Below, in pieces: positions 25,211 through 33,714 of a DNA stretch of 36,526 bases (the stretch's first letter is position 1; every line of letters starts with the position of its first letter). A model generated the notes under the pieces. It was given only the letters and a program-made list of their open reading frames with translations. It searched no databases and was not told the DNA's origin. The position numbers were made by a program, and so were the translations under genes. This DNA is from Ignavibacteriota bacterium (GTDB lineage Bacteria > Bacteroidota > Ignavibacteria > UBA10030 > UBA6906), in assembly GCA_016218065.1 (NCBI GenBank), contig JACRFA010000224.1:1-36526 (forward strand). The letters run 5' to 3'.

Positions 25211-26491
25211 TTACGTTCCGGCGCTGTAGTCGTCCTGATACTTGCGCTGCTCGGGCGTGAGCTTGTCAATAGAGTAACCCATCGTCTTCAGCTTCACTCC
25301 GGCAATCTCCTGATCCTGCGCCGCGGAAATGTCGTGCACACCATCCTCCAGCCGCTGTCCCTTCCTGTGCGCAACTGCGAGCCGCACTTGCGAGAGGAAC
25401 TGATTCGCGAACGACATGTCCATCACTTCCGATGGATGCCCCTCGGCGGCGGCGAGGTTCACGAGGCGACCTTCCGCCAACACGTAGATGCGCTTGCCGT
25501 TCTTCAACGTGTACTCGATGTTGTTATCGCGAATGAGGCGTTTGCTCTTCGTGAGTTTTTCGAGATCAACGAGATTGATTTCGCAATCGTAATGTCCTGT
25601 GTTACAAACAATGGCGCCGTCCTTCATTCTCTCGAAGTGTCGCTTCACGATGATATCCTTGACGCCCGTCGCGGTAATGAAGATGTCGCCGATCTTTGCC
25701 GCCTCATCCATCTTCATCACGCGCATGCCATCAAGTGTTGCCTTCAACGCCGCAGTGGGTTTCACTTCGGTTGCAATCACGTTGGCGCCAAGACCCTGTG
25801 CACGAACGCCAACGCCCTTACCGCAGTGACCGTAACCAGCAACCACAATGTTCTTTCCTGCAAGCAGAACACTCGTTGCACGGAGAATGCCATCCAGCGT
25901 TGACTGGCCGGTTCCGTACACGTTGTCAAAGTCCCACTTCGTCTCCGCGTCGTTCACAGCGATCACAGGATATTTCAGCGCGCCGTCGGCCGCCATCGCG
26001 CGCAGACGATGCACGCCCGTCGTGGTCTCTTCCGTTCCGCCAATCACATACTTCTCGGCAAACTCCGGATGATTTTTGTGGATGGTGAAGATGAGATCGG
26101 CGCCGTCATCGAGCGTCAGATTCGGTTTGAACTTTAGCGTCTCTTCGATGCACCAGTAGAATTCCTTCACGTTCATGCCGTGCCAGGCAAAGATCGAGAT
26201 GCCCTGATTCGCGAGCGATGCTGCAACAGCATCATTGGTCGAAAGAGGATTGCATCCGCTCCAGCTTACCTGCGCGCCGGCGGCGACAAGCGTTTTCACG
26301 AGCACGGCTGTTTCTTTCGTGACATGCAAGCAGCCCGCGATGCGATAGCCCTTCAGCGGCTTCGTTCTGCTGTATTCCTTTCGCAACGCCGTCATCACAG
26401 GCATGCGCGATTCAGCCCAATCAATAAGCCTGTCGCCTTCAGCGGCGAGCTTGATGTCTTTGACTTTGTACTTCCCGGGTTTGTGGTTCAT
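25211..26491 (-). CDS. ahcY: Adenosylhomocysteinase
   Basis: Reversible hydrolysis of S-adenosylhomocysteine to adenosine and homocysteine, NAD-dependent, completing the methyl cycle with the MetK downstream of it in coordinates. 426 aa, the short form common in archaea and many bacteria. NAD-binding motif VVAGYGHCGKGVGVRAQG, substrate and metal-like residues in GTEETTTGVHRL and NDAETKWDFDNVYGTGQST, and the C-terminal SEVMDMSFANQFLSQV are all present. The final KYQDDYSAG tail (the usual Lys-Tyr dimer arm) is normal. AAGGA precedes the start. It is likely cotranscribed with metK. Confidence 0.95.
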   Translation of the reverse strand: MNHKPGKYKVKDIKLAAEGDRLIDWAESRMPVMTALRKEYSRTKPLKGYRIAGCLHVTKETAVLVKTLVAAGAQVSWSGCNPLSTNDAVAASLANQGISIFAWHGMNVKEFYWCIEETLKFKPNLTLDDGADLIFTIHKNHPEFAEKYVIGGTEETTTGVHRLRAMAADGALKYPVIAVNDAETKWDFDNVYGTGQSTLDGILRATSVLLAGKNIVVAGYGHCGKGVGVRAQGLGANVIATEVKPTAALKATLDGMRVMKMDEAAKIGDIFITATGVKDIIVKRHFERMKDGAIVCNTGHYDCEINLVDLEKLTKSKRLIRDNNIEYTLKNGKRIYVLAEGRLVNLAAAEGHPSEVMDMSFANQFLSQVRLAVAHRKGQRLEDGVHDISAAQDQEIAGVKLKTMGYSIDKLTPEQRKYQDDYSAGT

Positions 26492-26549
26492 GGTGATCCT
26501 TCGACGATTGTGATGAATGATGGTCTTTCAAAAACTTTCGTTACATAGT

Positions 26550-26578
26550 TCTGCCCATCAACGGATGGGCAGATTTTT
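26550..26578 (+). repeat. Ten-bp stem inverted repeat between metK and ahcY
   Basis: TCTGCCCATC aacg GATGGGCAGA with ATTTTT beyond it on the + strand. It is shaped like an intrinsic terminator pointing away from the coding direction, since both neighbours run on the - strand. On the - strand it forms a strong hairpin in the ahcY leader, without a T run. Confidence 0.7.
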
Positions 26579-26602
26579 GACGCGCCTGATATGGACGTGA
26601 TG

Positions 26603-27766
26603 CTACCGCGCTGCTTTGCGGAATGTGTTGACGAGGTCCAGATTCTCCCACGTGAAGTCTTTGTCGTTGCGACCGAAGTGTCCGTAGGCAGCCGTCTTTT
26701 TGTAGATGGGCCGCTTCAGGTGCAGACGCGAGATCAAGCCGGCGGGCGTCATATCGACTTCCTTCTTCACGATGCGCTCAAGCTCGGAGTCGGGAATGCG
26801 TCCCGTGCCTTTTGTATCGACGTGAATCGACACCGGTTCAGCAACGCCGATTGCATACGCGACCTGAATCAGGCATTCGTCGGCCAGCCCCGCGCCGACA
26901 ATGTTTTTCGCGATGTGTCGCGCTGCGTATGCCGCGCTGCGATCGACTTTTGAAGGATCCTTGCCGGAGAACGCGCCGCCGCCATGCGGCGCTCTGCCGC
27001 CGTATGTATCGACAATGATCTTGCGGCCTGTGAGTCCGCTGTCGCCGTGAGGTCCGCCGATTTCGAATTTGCCGGTCGGGTTCACGTGGACGACGAGATT
27101 CTTATCGCGCAAATGCGCAGGAATGACCTGCTCGATTACATGCTTCGTAACATCCTTCTTAATCCGCTCTTGCGACACATCGCCGTCATGCTGAGTCGAG
27201 ACCACAACGGTGTGGACGCGCACGGGTTTGCGGCCGTTGTACTCAACGGTCACCTGCGACTTTGCATCGGGACGAAGATACGACATCTGGCCATTTCCGT
27301 TCTTGCGGATGTCGGCGAGTCGCTTGACCAAATTGTGCGAGTACATGATTGCCATCGGCATATACTCGGGGGTTTCGTTCGACGCGTAGCCGAACATCAT
27401 GCCCTGGTCGCCGGCGCCCTGCTGCTTCTTTTTCTTCTTGTTGGCATCGACACCCATCGCGATGTCGGGCGACTGTGAATGCAACGCTGCCAGAATACCG
27501 CATGAGTTTGCTTCGAACATATACTCTGCTTTCGTGTAGCCAATCTCACGGATAACTTTGCGCACGGTATCCGGAATGTTCACCCATGCATTCGTCGTGA
27601 CTTCGCCGGCAACAACCACCTGGCCGGTCGTGACGAGCGTTTCGCAGGCGACGCGGGAGTTCGGGTCTTGCTTCAACATCTCATCAAGAATTGCATCGGA
27701 AATCTGATCGGCGACCTTATCCGGATGTCCTTCGGATACCGATTCGGAAGTGAACAAATACGACAT
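26603..27766 (-). CDS. metK: S-adenosylmethionine synthetase
   Basis: Makes S-adenosylmethionine from methionine and ATP; 387 aa. The start is ATG 27766 ([21 protein letters not shown]) with GAGGGG upstream; the track start is an upstream [15 protein letters not shown] and [23 protein letters not shown] signatures are present, as is the C-terminal [14 protein letters not shown]. An insertion of lysines ([13 protein letters not shown]) before the first signature is common in related MetK. The next gene is ahcY, which detoxifies the product of methyl transfer. Confidence 0.96.
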   Translation of the reverse strand: MSYLFTSESVSEGHPDKVADQISDAILDEMLKQDPNSRVACETLVTTGQVVVAGEVTTNAWVNIPDTVRKVIREIGYTKAEYMFEANSCGILAALHSQSPDIAMGVDANKKKKKQQGAGDQGMMFGYASNETPEYMPMAIMYSHNLVKRLADIRKNGNGQMSYLRPDAKSQVTVEYNGRKPVRVHTVVVSTQHDGDVSQERIKKDVTKHVIEQVIPAHLRDKNLVVHVNPTGKFEIGGPHGDSGLTGRKIIVDTYGGRAPHGGGAFSGKDPSKVDRSAAYAARHIAKNIVGAGLADECLIQVAYAIGVAEPVSIHVDTKGTGRIPDSELERIVKKEVDMTPAGLISRLHLKRPIYKKTAAYGHFGRNDKDFTWENLDLVNTFRKAAR

Positions 27767-27833
27767 AATACCCCTCAATTGTGATCGATATGATTTTGTT
27801 AGAAACTTGTTGACGTCTGTGCGAGCAGATCAT

Positions 27834-27856
27834 GGGCGCAGCGTGCACGCGCGCCC
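27834..27856 (-). terminator. GC-rich hairpin after the sugar nucleotidyltransferase
   Basis: GGGCGC and GCGCCC frame a palindromic GCGTGCACGC segment, giving a stem with one bulged base. No T run follows on the - strand, so it is a weak terminator candidate. No SAM riboswitch was recognised in the metK leader. Confidence 0.3.
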
Positions 27857-27872
27857 GCAGTACAGCAGAGTC

Positions 27873-28850
27873 TCAGTAGAAATCTATCTCCGACGAGCCG
27901 CCGACATTCACGCGCTTGTAACTTCCGCGGACGATCGACCCGTTCCCGACAATCGAATTGTCGAGCAATGCTTTGTGCACTTGTGCGTCTTCGCTGATAA
28001 TTGAATTGCGAACCACCGACTCGCTAATTGCCGTATTGTCGGCAACAGTCGTGAACGGACCGATCACGCAATTGCTCAGCTTCGCCGTCGGCGCGATATA
28101 CACCGGCTCGTTGATCACCACGCCGGCAATAGCCCTCGAGGTGGATTTCTTTTCAAGCAACGCCCGATTCGTCGAAAGCAACGTCTCCGGTTTTCCGCAG
28201 TCGAACCATCCCTCGACCATGAACGTGGACATGCGCTCCCCGCGGTCAATCATCAACTGGAGCGCGTCCGTGAGCTGGTACTCGCCTTTCGTGCGGATAT
28301 CTTTTTGCACAAGCTCGTCGAGACAGGAGACGAGCAACTTGGGATCGCGAATATAATATAAACCGACGACAGCAAGATTCGTTGTCGGGTGTTCAGGCTT
28401 TTCGATCAAGCGAGTAATGTGCCCATTGCTGGTCTCAGCAACGCCGAAGCGTCTGGGGTTATCTACGGTCTTCACGCCAAGTGATGACACCGACGATTTG
28501 AGCACAGGCGCAAGGTCAACATCGAAAATCGTATCGCCGAGGATAATCAGAATCGGCTCTCCTGCAATCGTATGCTTGGCGAGATAAATCGCATGGCCGA
28601 GGCCATGTCGTTCTTCCTGCTCAACAAAATCAAATTTGAAGTTGGGATATGACTTCGCCAGGTTTTCGCGAATCATATCCCCCATATGGCCAATGATAAT
28701 CGTGGCTTCCGTTATCCCATCGCCGATGATTCTGTCCATGATGTGATGGAGAATCGGTTTTCCGGCAACGTTCAGCAGAACTTTGGGAATCGCGTATGTA
28801 TGCGGACGTAATCTGCTGCCAACACCTGCTACTGGAATAATTGCTCGCAT
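27873..28850 (-). CDS. Sugar-phosphate nucleotidyltransferase, glucose-1-phosphate thymidylyltransferase-like
   Basis: Nucleotide-sugar synthase of 325 aa. ATG 28850 (MRAIIPVAGVGSRLRPHTYAIPK) has GAGG upstream and begins exactly at the nucleotide-binding loop (G-x-G-x-R...K); the extra 34 residues in the track are not homologous. It continues with GDTIFDVDL, GVAETSNGHITRLIEKPEHP, the EGWFDCGKPETLL motif, and a C-terminal left-handed beta-helix (hexapeptide) of about 75 residues. That combination suggests a long RmlA or a GlmU/GCD1-like pyrophosphorylase for surface polysaccharide sugars. Substrate not determined. Confidence 0.88.
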   Translation of the reverse strand: MRAIIPVAGVGSRLRPHTYAIPKVLLNVAGKPILHHIMDRIIGDGITEATIIIGHMGDMIRENLAKSYPNFKFDFVEQEERHGLGHAIYLAKHTIAGEPILIILGDTIFDVDLAPVLKSSVSSLGVKTVDNPRRFGVAETSNGHITRLIEKPEHPTTNLAVVGLYYIRDPKLLVSCLDELVQKDIRTKGEYQLTDALQLMIDRGERMSTFMVEGWFDCGKPETLLSTNRALLEKKSTSRAIAGVVINEPVYIAPTAKLSNCVIGPFTTVADNTAISESVVRNSIISEDAQVHKALLDNSIVGNGSIVRGSYKRVNVGGSSEIDFY

Positions 28851-28898
28851 GGTCCTCAATGAGTGTTTGCTTCGCGCCAAATGACTCTTCTTGGGATC

Positions 28899-28929
28899 AC
28901 AAGGTAAATAAGAATACCTAGAGAAGCAA
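28899..28929 (-). promoter_or_regulatory. Promoter of the sugar nucleotidyltransferase gene
   Basis: On the - strand: TTG, a 20-base spacer, TACCTTGT. It is about 50 bases before the ATG, and it points away from the + strand promoter at 29027. Confidence 0.5.
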
Positions 28930-29026
28930 TCAATCCGCGTGAGCAGGGTCAACGACGCTGAGAGGAAAATTCAAACACATGTTACCTGTGTGAACAAAGT
29001 CTGAAATATGCAGCCGCTGCGAAAGC

Positions 29027-29057
29027 TTGCAACTCCAGCACGAAAAGAATACCTTGT
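29027..29057 (+). promoter_or_regulatory. Promoter of the MIP18/SufT-family gene
   Basis: TTG at 29027-29029, a 20-base spacer, TACCTTGT at 29050-29057. The -7 box is identical to that of the divergent promoter at 28899. It excludes the upstream start (29008) used in the ORF track. Confidence 0.5.
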
Positions 29058-29085
29058 ATTGGAAATAGTTATGAGGTCTATGAGC

Positions 29086-29412
29086 ATGGAACAAGAAAAG
29101 ACACCCACGATCACCGAAGCGTCGATCTACGATGCGTTGCGCGAATGTTATGACCCCGAGATACCTGTGAACCTCGTGGATTTGGGGCTTATCTACGACG
29201 TAAAGATTATCGATGATTGGGTTGGTGTCAAGATGACGTTGACTTCACCGGGTTGCGGCATGAGCGGCATTATTTCTCAGAACGTGAGGAACCGGGTTCT
29301 AAAAGTCCCCGGCGTGAAGGATGCCGACGTAAGAATCGTGTGGCAGCCTGCCTGGTCGCCGGCTATGATGTCGAGCGAAGCGAGACAAAAGCTCGGCATG
29401 CCGGCTCACTGA
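29086..29412 (+). CDS. MIP18/DUF59 family iron-sulfur assembly protein (SufT/PaaD-like)
   Basis: Single-domain DUF59 protein of about 108 aa. The fold begins at TEASIYDALRECYDPEIPVNLVDLGLIYDV, then a beta strand with VGVKMTLTSPGCGMSG, the conserved Cys in a SPGCG loop, and a C-terminal WQPAWSPAMMSSEARQKLG typical of SufT/PaaD relatives. These act in the maturation of Fe-S proteins; SufT is usually near suf genes, which are not here. Start ATG 29086 has GAGG nine bases upstream; ATGs at 29080 or 29071 are close alternatives. Confidence 0.88.
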   Translation: MEQEKTPTITEASIYDALRECYDPEIPVNLVDLGLIYDVKIIDDWVGVKMTLTSPGCGMSGIISQNVRNRVLKVPGVKDADVRIVWQPAWSPAMMSSEARQKLGMPAH

Positions 29413-29444
29413 TGGTCAGTGATGCTTCGTGAGTTTGTCAGTAG

Positions 29445-29475
29445 AGAGCGGATGTGAATCCGCTCTTTTCATTTT
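29445..29475 (+). terminator. Intrinsic terminator after the MIP18/SufT-family gene
   Basis: AGAGCGGAT gtga ATCCGCTCT, a 9-bp stem, then TTTCATTTT. It overlaps the end of the convergent Smr gene (29469). Confidence 0.88.
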
Positions 29476-29813
29476 ATCCAGACGATGGTGATCCCCGGAT
29501 TTGCCTTTCCCAAATCAATATCCGCGAAATGTCCTGCCTCGATTCTCATTGCCTGAGTGTTCGCGTCAAACAGATCGAACTCCTCGCCATCAATCACGGC
29601 GCGGACCCGATTCCTGTTGCGAAATATCCAATTCCGAACAACATCCTTGCTTGAGCCACCTTTGCCTGTGCTTCCGTGTCCGTGTATGATCTTGAGAACG
29701 CGAAGCGAGGACGAGTTTCTAACCTTGGAGACTGCTTCCTGCAACTCGCTTTCAACCACATCAGAGCGACGCGGAGGATGAGCAACGTCGATGCTTAGGG
29801 TAATGCTTGACAT
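29469..29813 (-). CDS. Smr-domain protein
   Basis: Small MutS-related (Smr) domain of 114 aa, a nuclease fold also found at the C-terminus of MutS2. The sequence has TLSIDVAHPPRRSDVVESELQEAV, then LRVLKIIHGHGSTGKGGSSKDVVRNWI, where HGHGS with the following glycines is the family's conserved loop, and a terminal beta strand. The classical LDLHG motif is altered at the N-terminus. It starts 14 bases after the RQC-minor gene on the same strand, so the two form a unit. No ribosome site is seen. May act on branched nucleic acid or stalled translation complexes. Confidence 0.75.
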   Translation of the reverse strand: MSSITLSIDVAHPPRRSDVVESELQEAVSKVRNSSSLRVLKIIHGHGSTGKGGSSKDVVRNWIFRNRNRVRAVIDGEEFDLFDANTQAMRIEAGHFADIDLGKANPGITIVWIK

Positions 29814-29826
29814 GGGGGTTACTGGA

Positions 29827-30423
29827 TTATTGGATTGGTGGATTTGCTCTGCTCGCTATCTTCCTCATGACTGCATCGATCCTCTGCCTTACTTTCTTGT
29901 AGTCGATGTTCTTCCAACTCTCAAGTAAGGGAAGAAAACTCGCGTCGGCACGCTGCTCAAGCTTGGCCAGAAGCAGGAGAATCATCTCTCGGTTTCGATC
30001 TTTCAGGAATGTCATATCGAACCCGCGTTCGCCGCTGGAAGCCATCAGGCAAAGCCGGTCGAAGAGTTCTTCGGCATACGTTTCCCTTTCGATTTCCCAG
30101 CCCAACGGACTGTAGCAGAGCAAAGGAAGCTTGCCACTGTATTCATAGTCGAGATAACAGTGATCGATGAGCCAATCAATCTTTGACGTGATCTCATCGA
30201 TAGTCAAGTCGTGGAAGTGTCCATAGACAGGACTCTGATCCAGTCCATGCTCAAGTACCGACTTCTCGCGAGATCCTTTCAGAATTCTCGCGAGGAGACC
30301 TCTTCCACCCCGGCCGATGAGTTCATCGGCGCCGCGAAGAATCGTTTTGATTTCAGCGAAGGGTAATTGTTTCGTCCGCTCGGGATGGAGATAGACCGGA
30401 CTGCGTTGAATTCGTCTGCTCAT
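29827..30423 (-). CDS. RQC-minor-type DNA-binding winged-helix protein
   Basis: Protein of 198 aa. Residues about 30-110 (GRGGRGLLARILKGSREKSVLEHGLDQSPVYGHFHDLTIDEI, then the hydrophobic helix and YSPLGWEIE) resemble the RQC winged helix that follows the helicase in RecQ, here without any helicase. Families of this sort are called RQC-minor. The C-terminal 80 residues are helical and basic (DYKKVRQRIDAVMRKIAS) and unrecognised. It is followed by a Smr gene. It probably binds a structured DNA or RNA. The promoter was not found. Its start lies near a miniature element (30511), which may have displaced upstream sequence. Confidence 0.72.
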   Translation of the reverse strand: MSRRIQRSPVYLHPERTKQLPFAEIKTILRGADELIGRGGRGLLARILKGSREKSVLEHGLDQSPVYGHFHDLTIDEITSKIDWLIDHCYLDYEYSGKLPLLCYSPLGWEIERETYAEELFDRLCLMASSGERGFDMTFLKDRNREMILLLLAKLEQRADASFLPLLESWKNIDYKKVRQRIDAVMRKIASRANPPIQ

Positions 30424-30510
30424 GTTCGAACAGGATTCTGGAGAGATCGACTGACCCGTGGACCCGGTTCAGGATCGAGAAATCGGAATCAAAAATCAAG
30501 TGTGCGTCGT

Positions 30511-30714
30511 TGGAGATTCCCGAAAACGCCAGAAAATCATCTCGACATCTTTTGATTGTCATTTTGAACGGAGTCCAGACTGCTTCCCAAGTCGGGACGG
30601 AGTGAAGAATCTCGACGAGTCGAGTCATCGACCAGTACGGGTTTCTGGATTCTTCGCCTCTGTGAAGCGAGGCTCAGAAAGACAGTTCTTAGGCAGTTTC
30701 GATGGGAATCTCCA
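30511..30714 (-). mobile_element. Miniature inverted-repeat element, copy 2, with intact target duplication
   Basis: A 204-base element with TGGAGATTCCC / GGGAATCTCCA ends, flanked by a perfect 9-base direct repeat GTGCGTCGT at 30502-30510 and 30715-30723. It is in the opposite orientation to copies 1 and 3 and nearly identical to copy 1, except for about 21 extra bases (tcgatgactcgactcgtcgag) in the middle. It contains no ORF of its own. It lies just past the copA stop and upstream of the RQC-minor gene. Confidence 0.92.
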
Positions 30715-30747
30715 GTGCGTCGTCCTGATCCTTCTGAATCCTGGACC

Positions 30748-32991
30748 TTAATCCACCGAACCTCTTTCTCCGAAGCGCCGCAGTCGCAGTGAGTTACTCA
30801 CCACGCTCACCGAACTGAACCCCATCGCGGCTGCTGCAATCATCGGATTGAGCAAGCCCAATGCTGCAAGCGGAATGCCGACGACATTGTATGCGAATGC
30901 CCAGAAGAGATTCTGCTTTATCGTCCGCGACATTGCCGAGGACAAGCCGATCGCGTGCACAATGCTCTCCAGGTTGCTGCGCATCAGCGTTATGTCGGCT
31001 GCTTCCATTGCGATGTCTGTTCCCGATCCGATAGCAATACCGACATCGGCTTGTGCCAGCGCTGGCGCATCGTTGATGCCATCACCAACCATTGCGACGA
31101 CCTTGCCTTCCGCTTGAATCGACTTCACATGCCGTGCTTTGTCGTGCGGAAGAACCTGCGCAAAGACGCGCGTGATTCCTGCGTGCTCAGCAATGGCCTG
31201 TGCTGTGCGGGTGTTATCGCCCGAGATCATGATCACTTCGCGCCCCATCTTCTGCAGACGGTCAATCGCTGAGCGGGATGTTGGTTTGATCTGATCGGCA
31301 ACAGCCAACACGCCCGCAACCTTACCATCAATCGCCACGATGATGGGCGTCTTCCCTTCGGTTGAGAATTGTTCGACAAATTTACGTTCGCCGTCCAGAT
31401 GGACGGCATATTCCTCCAGCAGACCGATGTTGCCGATGAGTGCAGGCATCCCATCAACAACTCCCGCGATGCCAAATCCTGTCAACGACTGAAAAGCGTC
31501 CAACTCGGAGAGCTGCACATTGCGCCGCGACGCGTAGTCCACAATGGCGCGACCCAACGGATGCTCGGACCGTCGCTCCAGAGAAGCCGCCGCATGCAAA
31601 ACTTCTTCTTCTTTGAATCCATTGAACACGCGCACGTCGGTAACGGCGGGTTTCCCTTCCGTGATCGTTCCAGTTTTGTCGAGGATGATTGTTTGGACTT
31701 TGCTCGCGCGTTCAAGACTTTCCACTTTCCGGATGAGAATGCCAAGACTCGCGCCTCTACCTGTACCGACCATGATTGCTGTCGGCGTTGCAAGTCCGAG
31801 CGCACACGGGCAAGCAATAATCAGAACGGCAATGAAGTTGATCAGCGAAGGAGTGAACCCGATACCGCCGACAACATACCAGAGAACAAACGTGATGATT
31901 GCGATCCCGACGACTGTCGGCACAAAGACGGCAGCGATTTTATCCGCGAGATTTTGGATCGGCGCTTTGGTCGCTTGCGCGTCTTCCACGAGCCGGGCAA
32001 TCTGCGCAAGCATCGTGTTCTTCCCGACAGCCGTTGCACGAAATGTGATGGTTCCGTTTCCGTTGAGCGTTCCGCCGAGAACTTTGCTGTCGGCATTTTT
32101 TTCGACCGGCATGCTCTCGCCGCTCATCATCGATTCATCGACCGTCGTATTGCCGCTCACCACAACGCCATCGACGGCAATCTTCTCGCCGGGACGAACG
32201 ACGACCATATCGTTCACAACCACATCATCGATAGGAATGTCCTTCTCGTTCCCATCACGAACAACTCTCGCGATCTTCGGCTGCAAGTTCATGAGCTTCC
32301 TGATCGCATCCGATGCGCGGTTCTTCGCTCGAGCTTCGAACATCTTGCCGAGAAGAATAAGTGTGATGATTGTCGAAGCCGTATCGAAGTACACATGCTG
32401 CGCGTGCGCGGCATGCCCGAGCCACTCAGGGAACAGAGTTGCCACGGTGCTGTAGGCATACGCCGAGCCGGTTCCGACGGCAACGAGGGTGTTCATTTCA
32501 GCTGTGAAGTGCTTCAGGTTCGTCCAGAAGCTCTTGAAGAAGCGCTTGCCCGAGATGAACAGGACAGGCGTCGTCAACACAAGGAGAATCTTGTTCACCT
32601 GATCCAACGACAACGGAGACCAGCTCGGAAACGATTCCAGCATGGAGAGCATGCTAATGATCATCACCGGAATGGCGAACGACGCGCCGATGAGCAGCTC
32701 TTTGCGAAATTGCAGATACGAAATCTCCTGCGGCGACTTGTCAAGACTTTTCGTTTCGTCCTTCGGAGCAACAAGCGTGTAGCCCACCTCTGCAACGGCA
32801 GACTGGAGTTGCGCTACACTCACCTTCGCAGGATCGAAACTTATCGCAGCCTTTTCAGTCGCAAGATTCACCGACGTCTGCTCAACACCATCGACTTTCT
32901 TCAGCGCTTTCTCGACGCGCGCCACGCAGCTCGCGCACGTCATCCCTTCAACAGGAAGGCTGAGAGTCTCGTGTGTTCCCTTCTTCTCCAT
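30748..32991 (-). CDS. copA: Copper-exporting P1B-type ATPase
   Basis: Heavy-metal P-type ATPase of 747 aa that pumps Cu(I) out of the cytoplasm. One N-terminal metal-binding domain with GMTCASC (Cys 19 and 22), then the eight-helix membrane core with the CPCALGLATPTAIMVGTGRG translocation motif, the phosphorylation site DKTGTITEGKP, the actuator motif around SGESMPVEK, and the ATP-hinge GDGINDAPALAQADVGIAIGSG. The C-terminus (SVVSNSLRLRRFGERG) is the usual one. It is the last gene of copZ-alkD-copA, with ATG immediately after the alkD stop. Copper selectivity is strongly suggested by CPC and by the adjacent chaperone. Confidence 0.95.
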   Translation of the reverse strand: MEKKGTHETLSLPVEGMTCASCVARVEKALKKVDGVEQTSVNLATEKAAISFDPAKVSVAQLQSAVAEVGYTLVAPKDETKSLDKSPQEISYLQFRKELLIGASFAIPVMIISMLSMLESFPSWSPLSLDQVNKILLVLTTPVLFISGKRFFKSFWTNLKHFTAEMNTLVAVGTGSAYAYSTVATLFPEWLGHAAHAQHVYFDTASTIITLILLGKMFEARAKNRASDAIRKLMNLQPKIARVVRDGNEKDIPIDDVVVNDMVVVRPGEKIAVDGVVVSGNTTVDESMMSGESMPVEKNADSKVLGGTLNGNGTITFRATAVGKNTMLAQIARLVEDAQATKAPIQNLADKIAAVFVPTVVGIAIITFVLWYVVGGIGFTPSLINFIAVLIIACPCALGLATPTAIMVGTGRGASLGILIRKVESLERASKVQTIILDKTGTITEGKPAVTDVRVFNGFKEEEVLHAAASLERRSEHPLGRAIVDYASRRNVQLSELDAFQSLTGFGIAGVVDGMPALIGNIGLLEEYAVHLDGERKFVEQFSTEGKTPIIVAIDGKVAGVLAVADQIKPTSRSAIDRLQKMGREVIMISGDNTRTAQAIAEHAGITRVFAQVLPHDKARHVKSIQAEGKVVAMVGDGINDAPALAQADVGIAIGSGTDIAMEAADITLMRSNLESIVHAIGLSSAMSRTIKQNLFWAFAYNVVGIPLAALGLLNPMIAAAAMGFSSVSVVSNSLRLRRFGERGSVD

Positions 32992-33714
32992 CTATTTGCC
33001 TCTTATCTTCTGTTGCACAGCATCACCGGTCAATTCACGGAGGGCGTCCGAAGCAATCCAGCGGGCGCTTCGTGAGTCGAGCTTCGCAATCTCCCGTGCC
33101 GATCTCACTGCCGCCTTGTTGAGGTTCTTGTTTCGCTTCCCGATCTGACGCAGCGCCCAATTGACCGCCTTCTTCACAAAATTCCGATCGTCAGTGGCTT
33201 CACTCTTGATCGCGTCAAAGAACGGCAGAAAGCTTTCGTCTGGTTCGTTTATAGCGTGCACCGCCAGGCACGCCATCAACGCGAAGCCTGCGCGCCTTTC
33301 GAATTCTCCCTTCCTTGCACACCAGTCCATCGCCTTCGCGAATGCATGCGGAGTCAGGCAGAACAAATTCATGCACGTTTGATCGCACACATCCCATGAG
33401 TCGAAGTCCTTTACCCACTTGTCCATCTCGGCGGGCTTCATGCTCGACGGTTCAGCGAGCAAACTCGCGAGTATGCGCGCCTCATGAACGCCCGAACCCC
33501 ATAGCTCCTTCGCGATGGTGTGATTGCGCTTTGCCTTTCGAGCAACCGCGCGAATCTCCGGCATCGAAACGCCCAGCGTGTTTTTGCCGCCGATGGCAAA
33601 CCTCGCCATTCCCTCGAGTCTCTTCGGATCGGCGCGCTTTCTCAATTCAGCCAGAAGGGCGGATGACGACAACTCCTTCCGGCTTCGTCCTCCAACTCGT
33701 CGAGCGGCGTTCAT
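32992..33714 (-). CDS. DNA alkylation repair protein, AlkD-like
   Basis: HEAT-repeat DNA glycosylase of 240 aa that removes bulky or positively charged alkyl bases from DNA. The family pattern is visible: MARFAIGGKNTLGVSMPEIRAVARKAKRNHTIAKELW, then EARILASLLAEPSSM, WVKDFDSWDVCDQTCMNLF (the DSWDxCD motif holding the catalytic Asp), and VKKAVNWALRQIGKRN. All lie in a row of short helices. The start overlaps the copZ stop by 4 bases (ATGA), and the copA start follows at once, so the gene is translationally tied to copper export on both sides. Confidence 0.92.
   Translation of the reverse strand: MNAARRVGGRSRKELSSSALLAELRKRADPKRLEGMARFAIGGKNTLGVSMPEIRAVARKAKRNHTIAKELWGSGVHEARILASLLAEPSSMKPAEMDKWVKDFDSWDVCDQTCMNLFCLTPHAFAKAMDWCARKGEFERRAGFALMACLAVHAINEPDESFLPFFDAIKSEATDDRNFVKKAVNWALRQIGKRNKNLNKAAVRSAREIAKLDSRSARWIASDALRELTGDAVQQKIRGK

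Noticed and set aside
26492-27872. SAM or SAH riboswitch in the leaders of metK or ahcY
   Set aside because: Only simple hairpins were seen. No conserved core of a known SAM, SAM-II or SAH riboswitch was recognised by eye; a covariance search would decide it.
29008-29085. N-terminal extension of the MIP18/SufT-family gene in the ORF track
   Set aside because: It runs through the promoter at 29027-29057, and the family starts at the later ATG.
31369-33075. 568-aa ORF antisense to copA and alkD
   Set aside because: It mirrors the reverse strand of strongly recognisable copA and alkD and has no domain content of its own.
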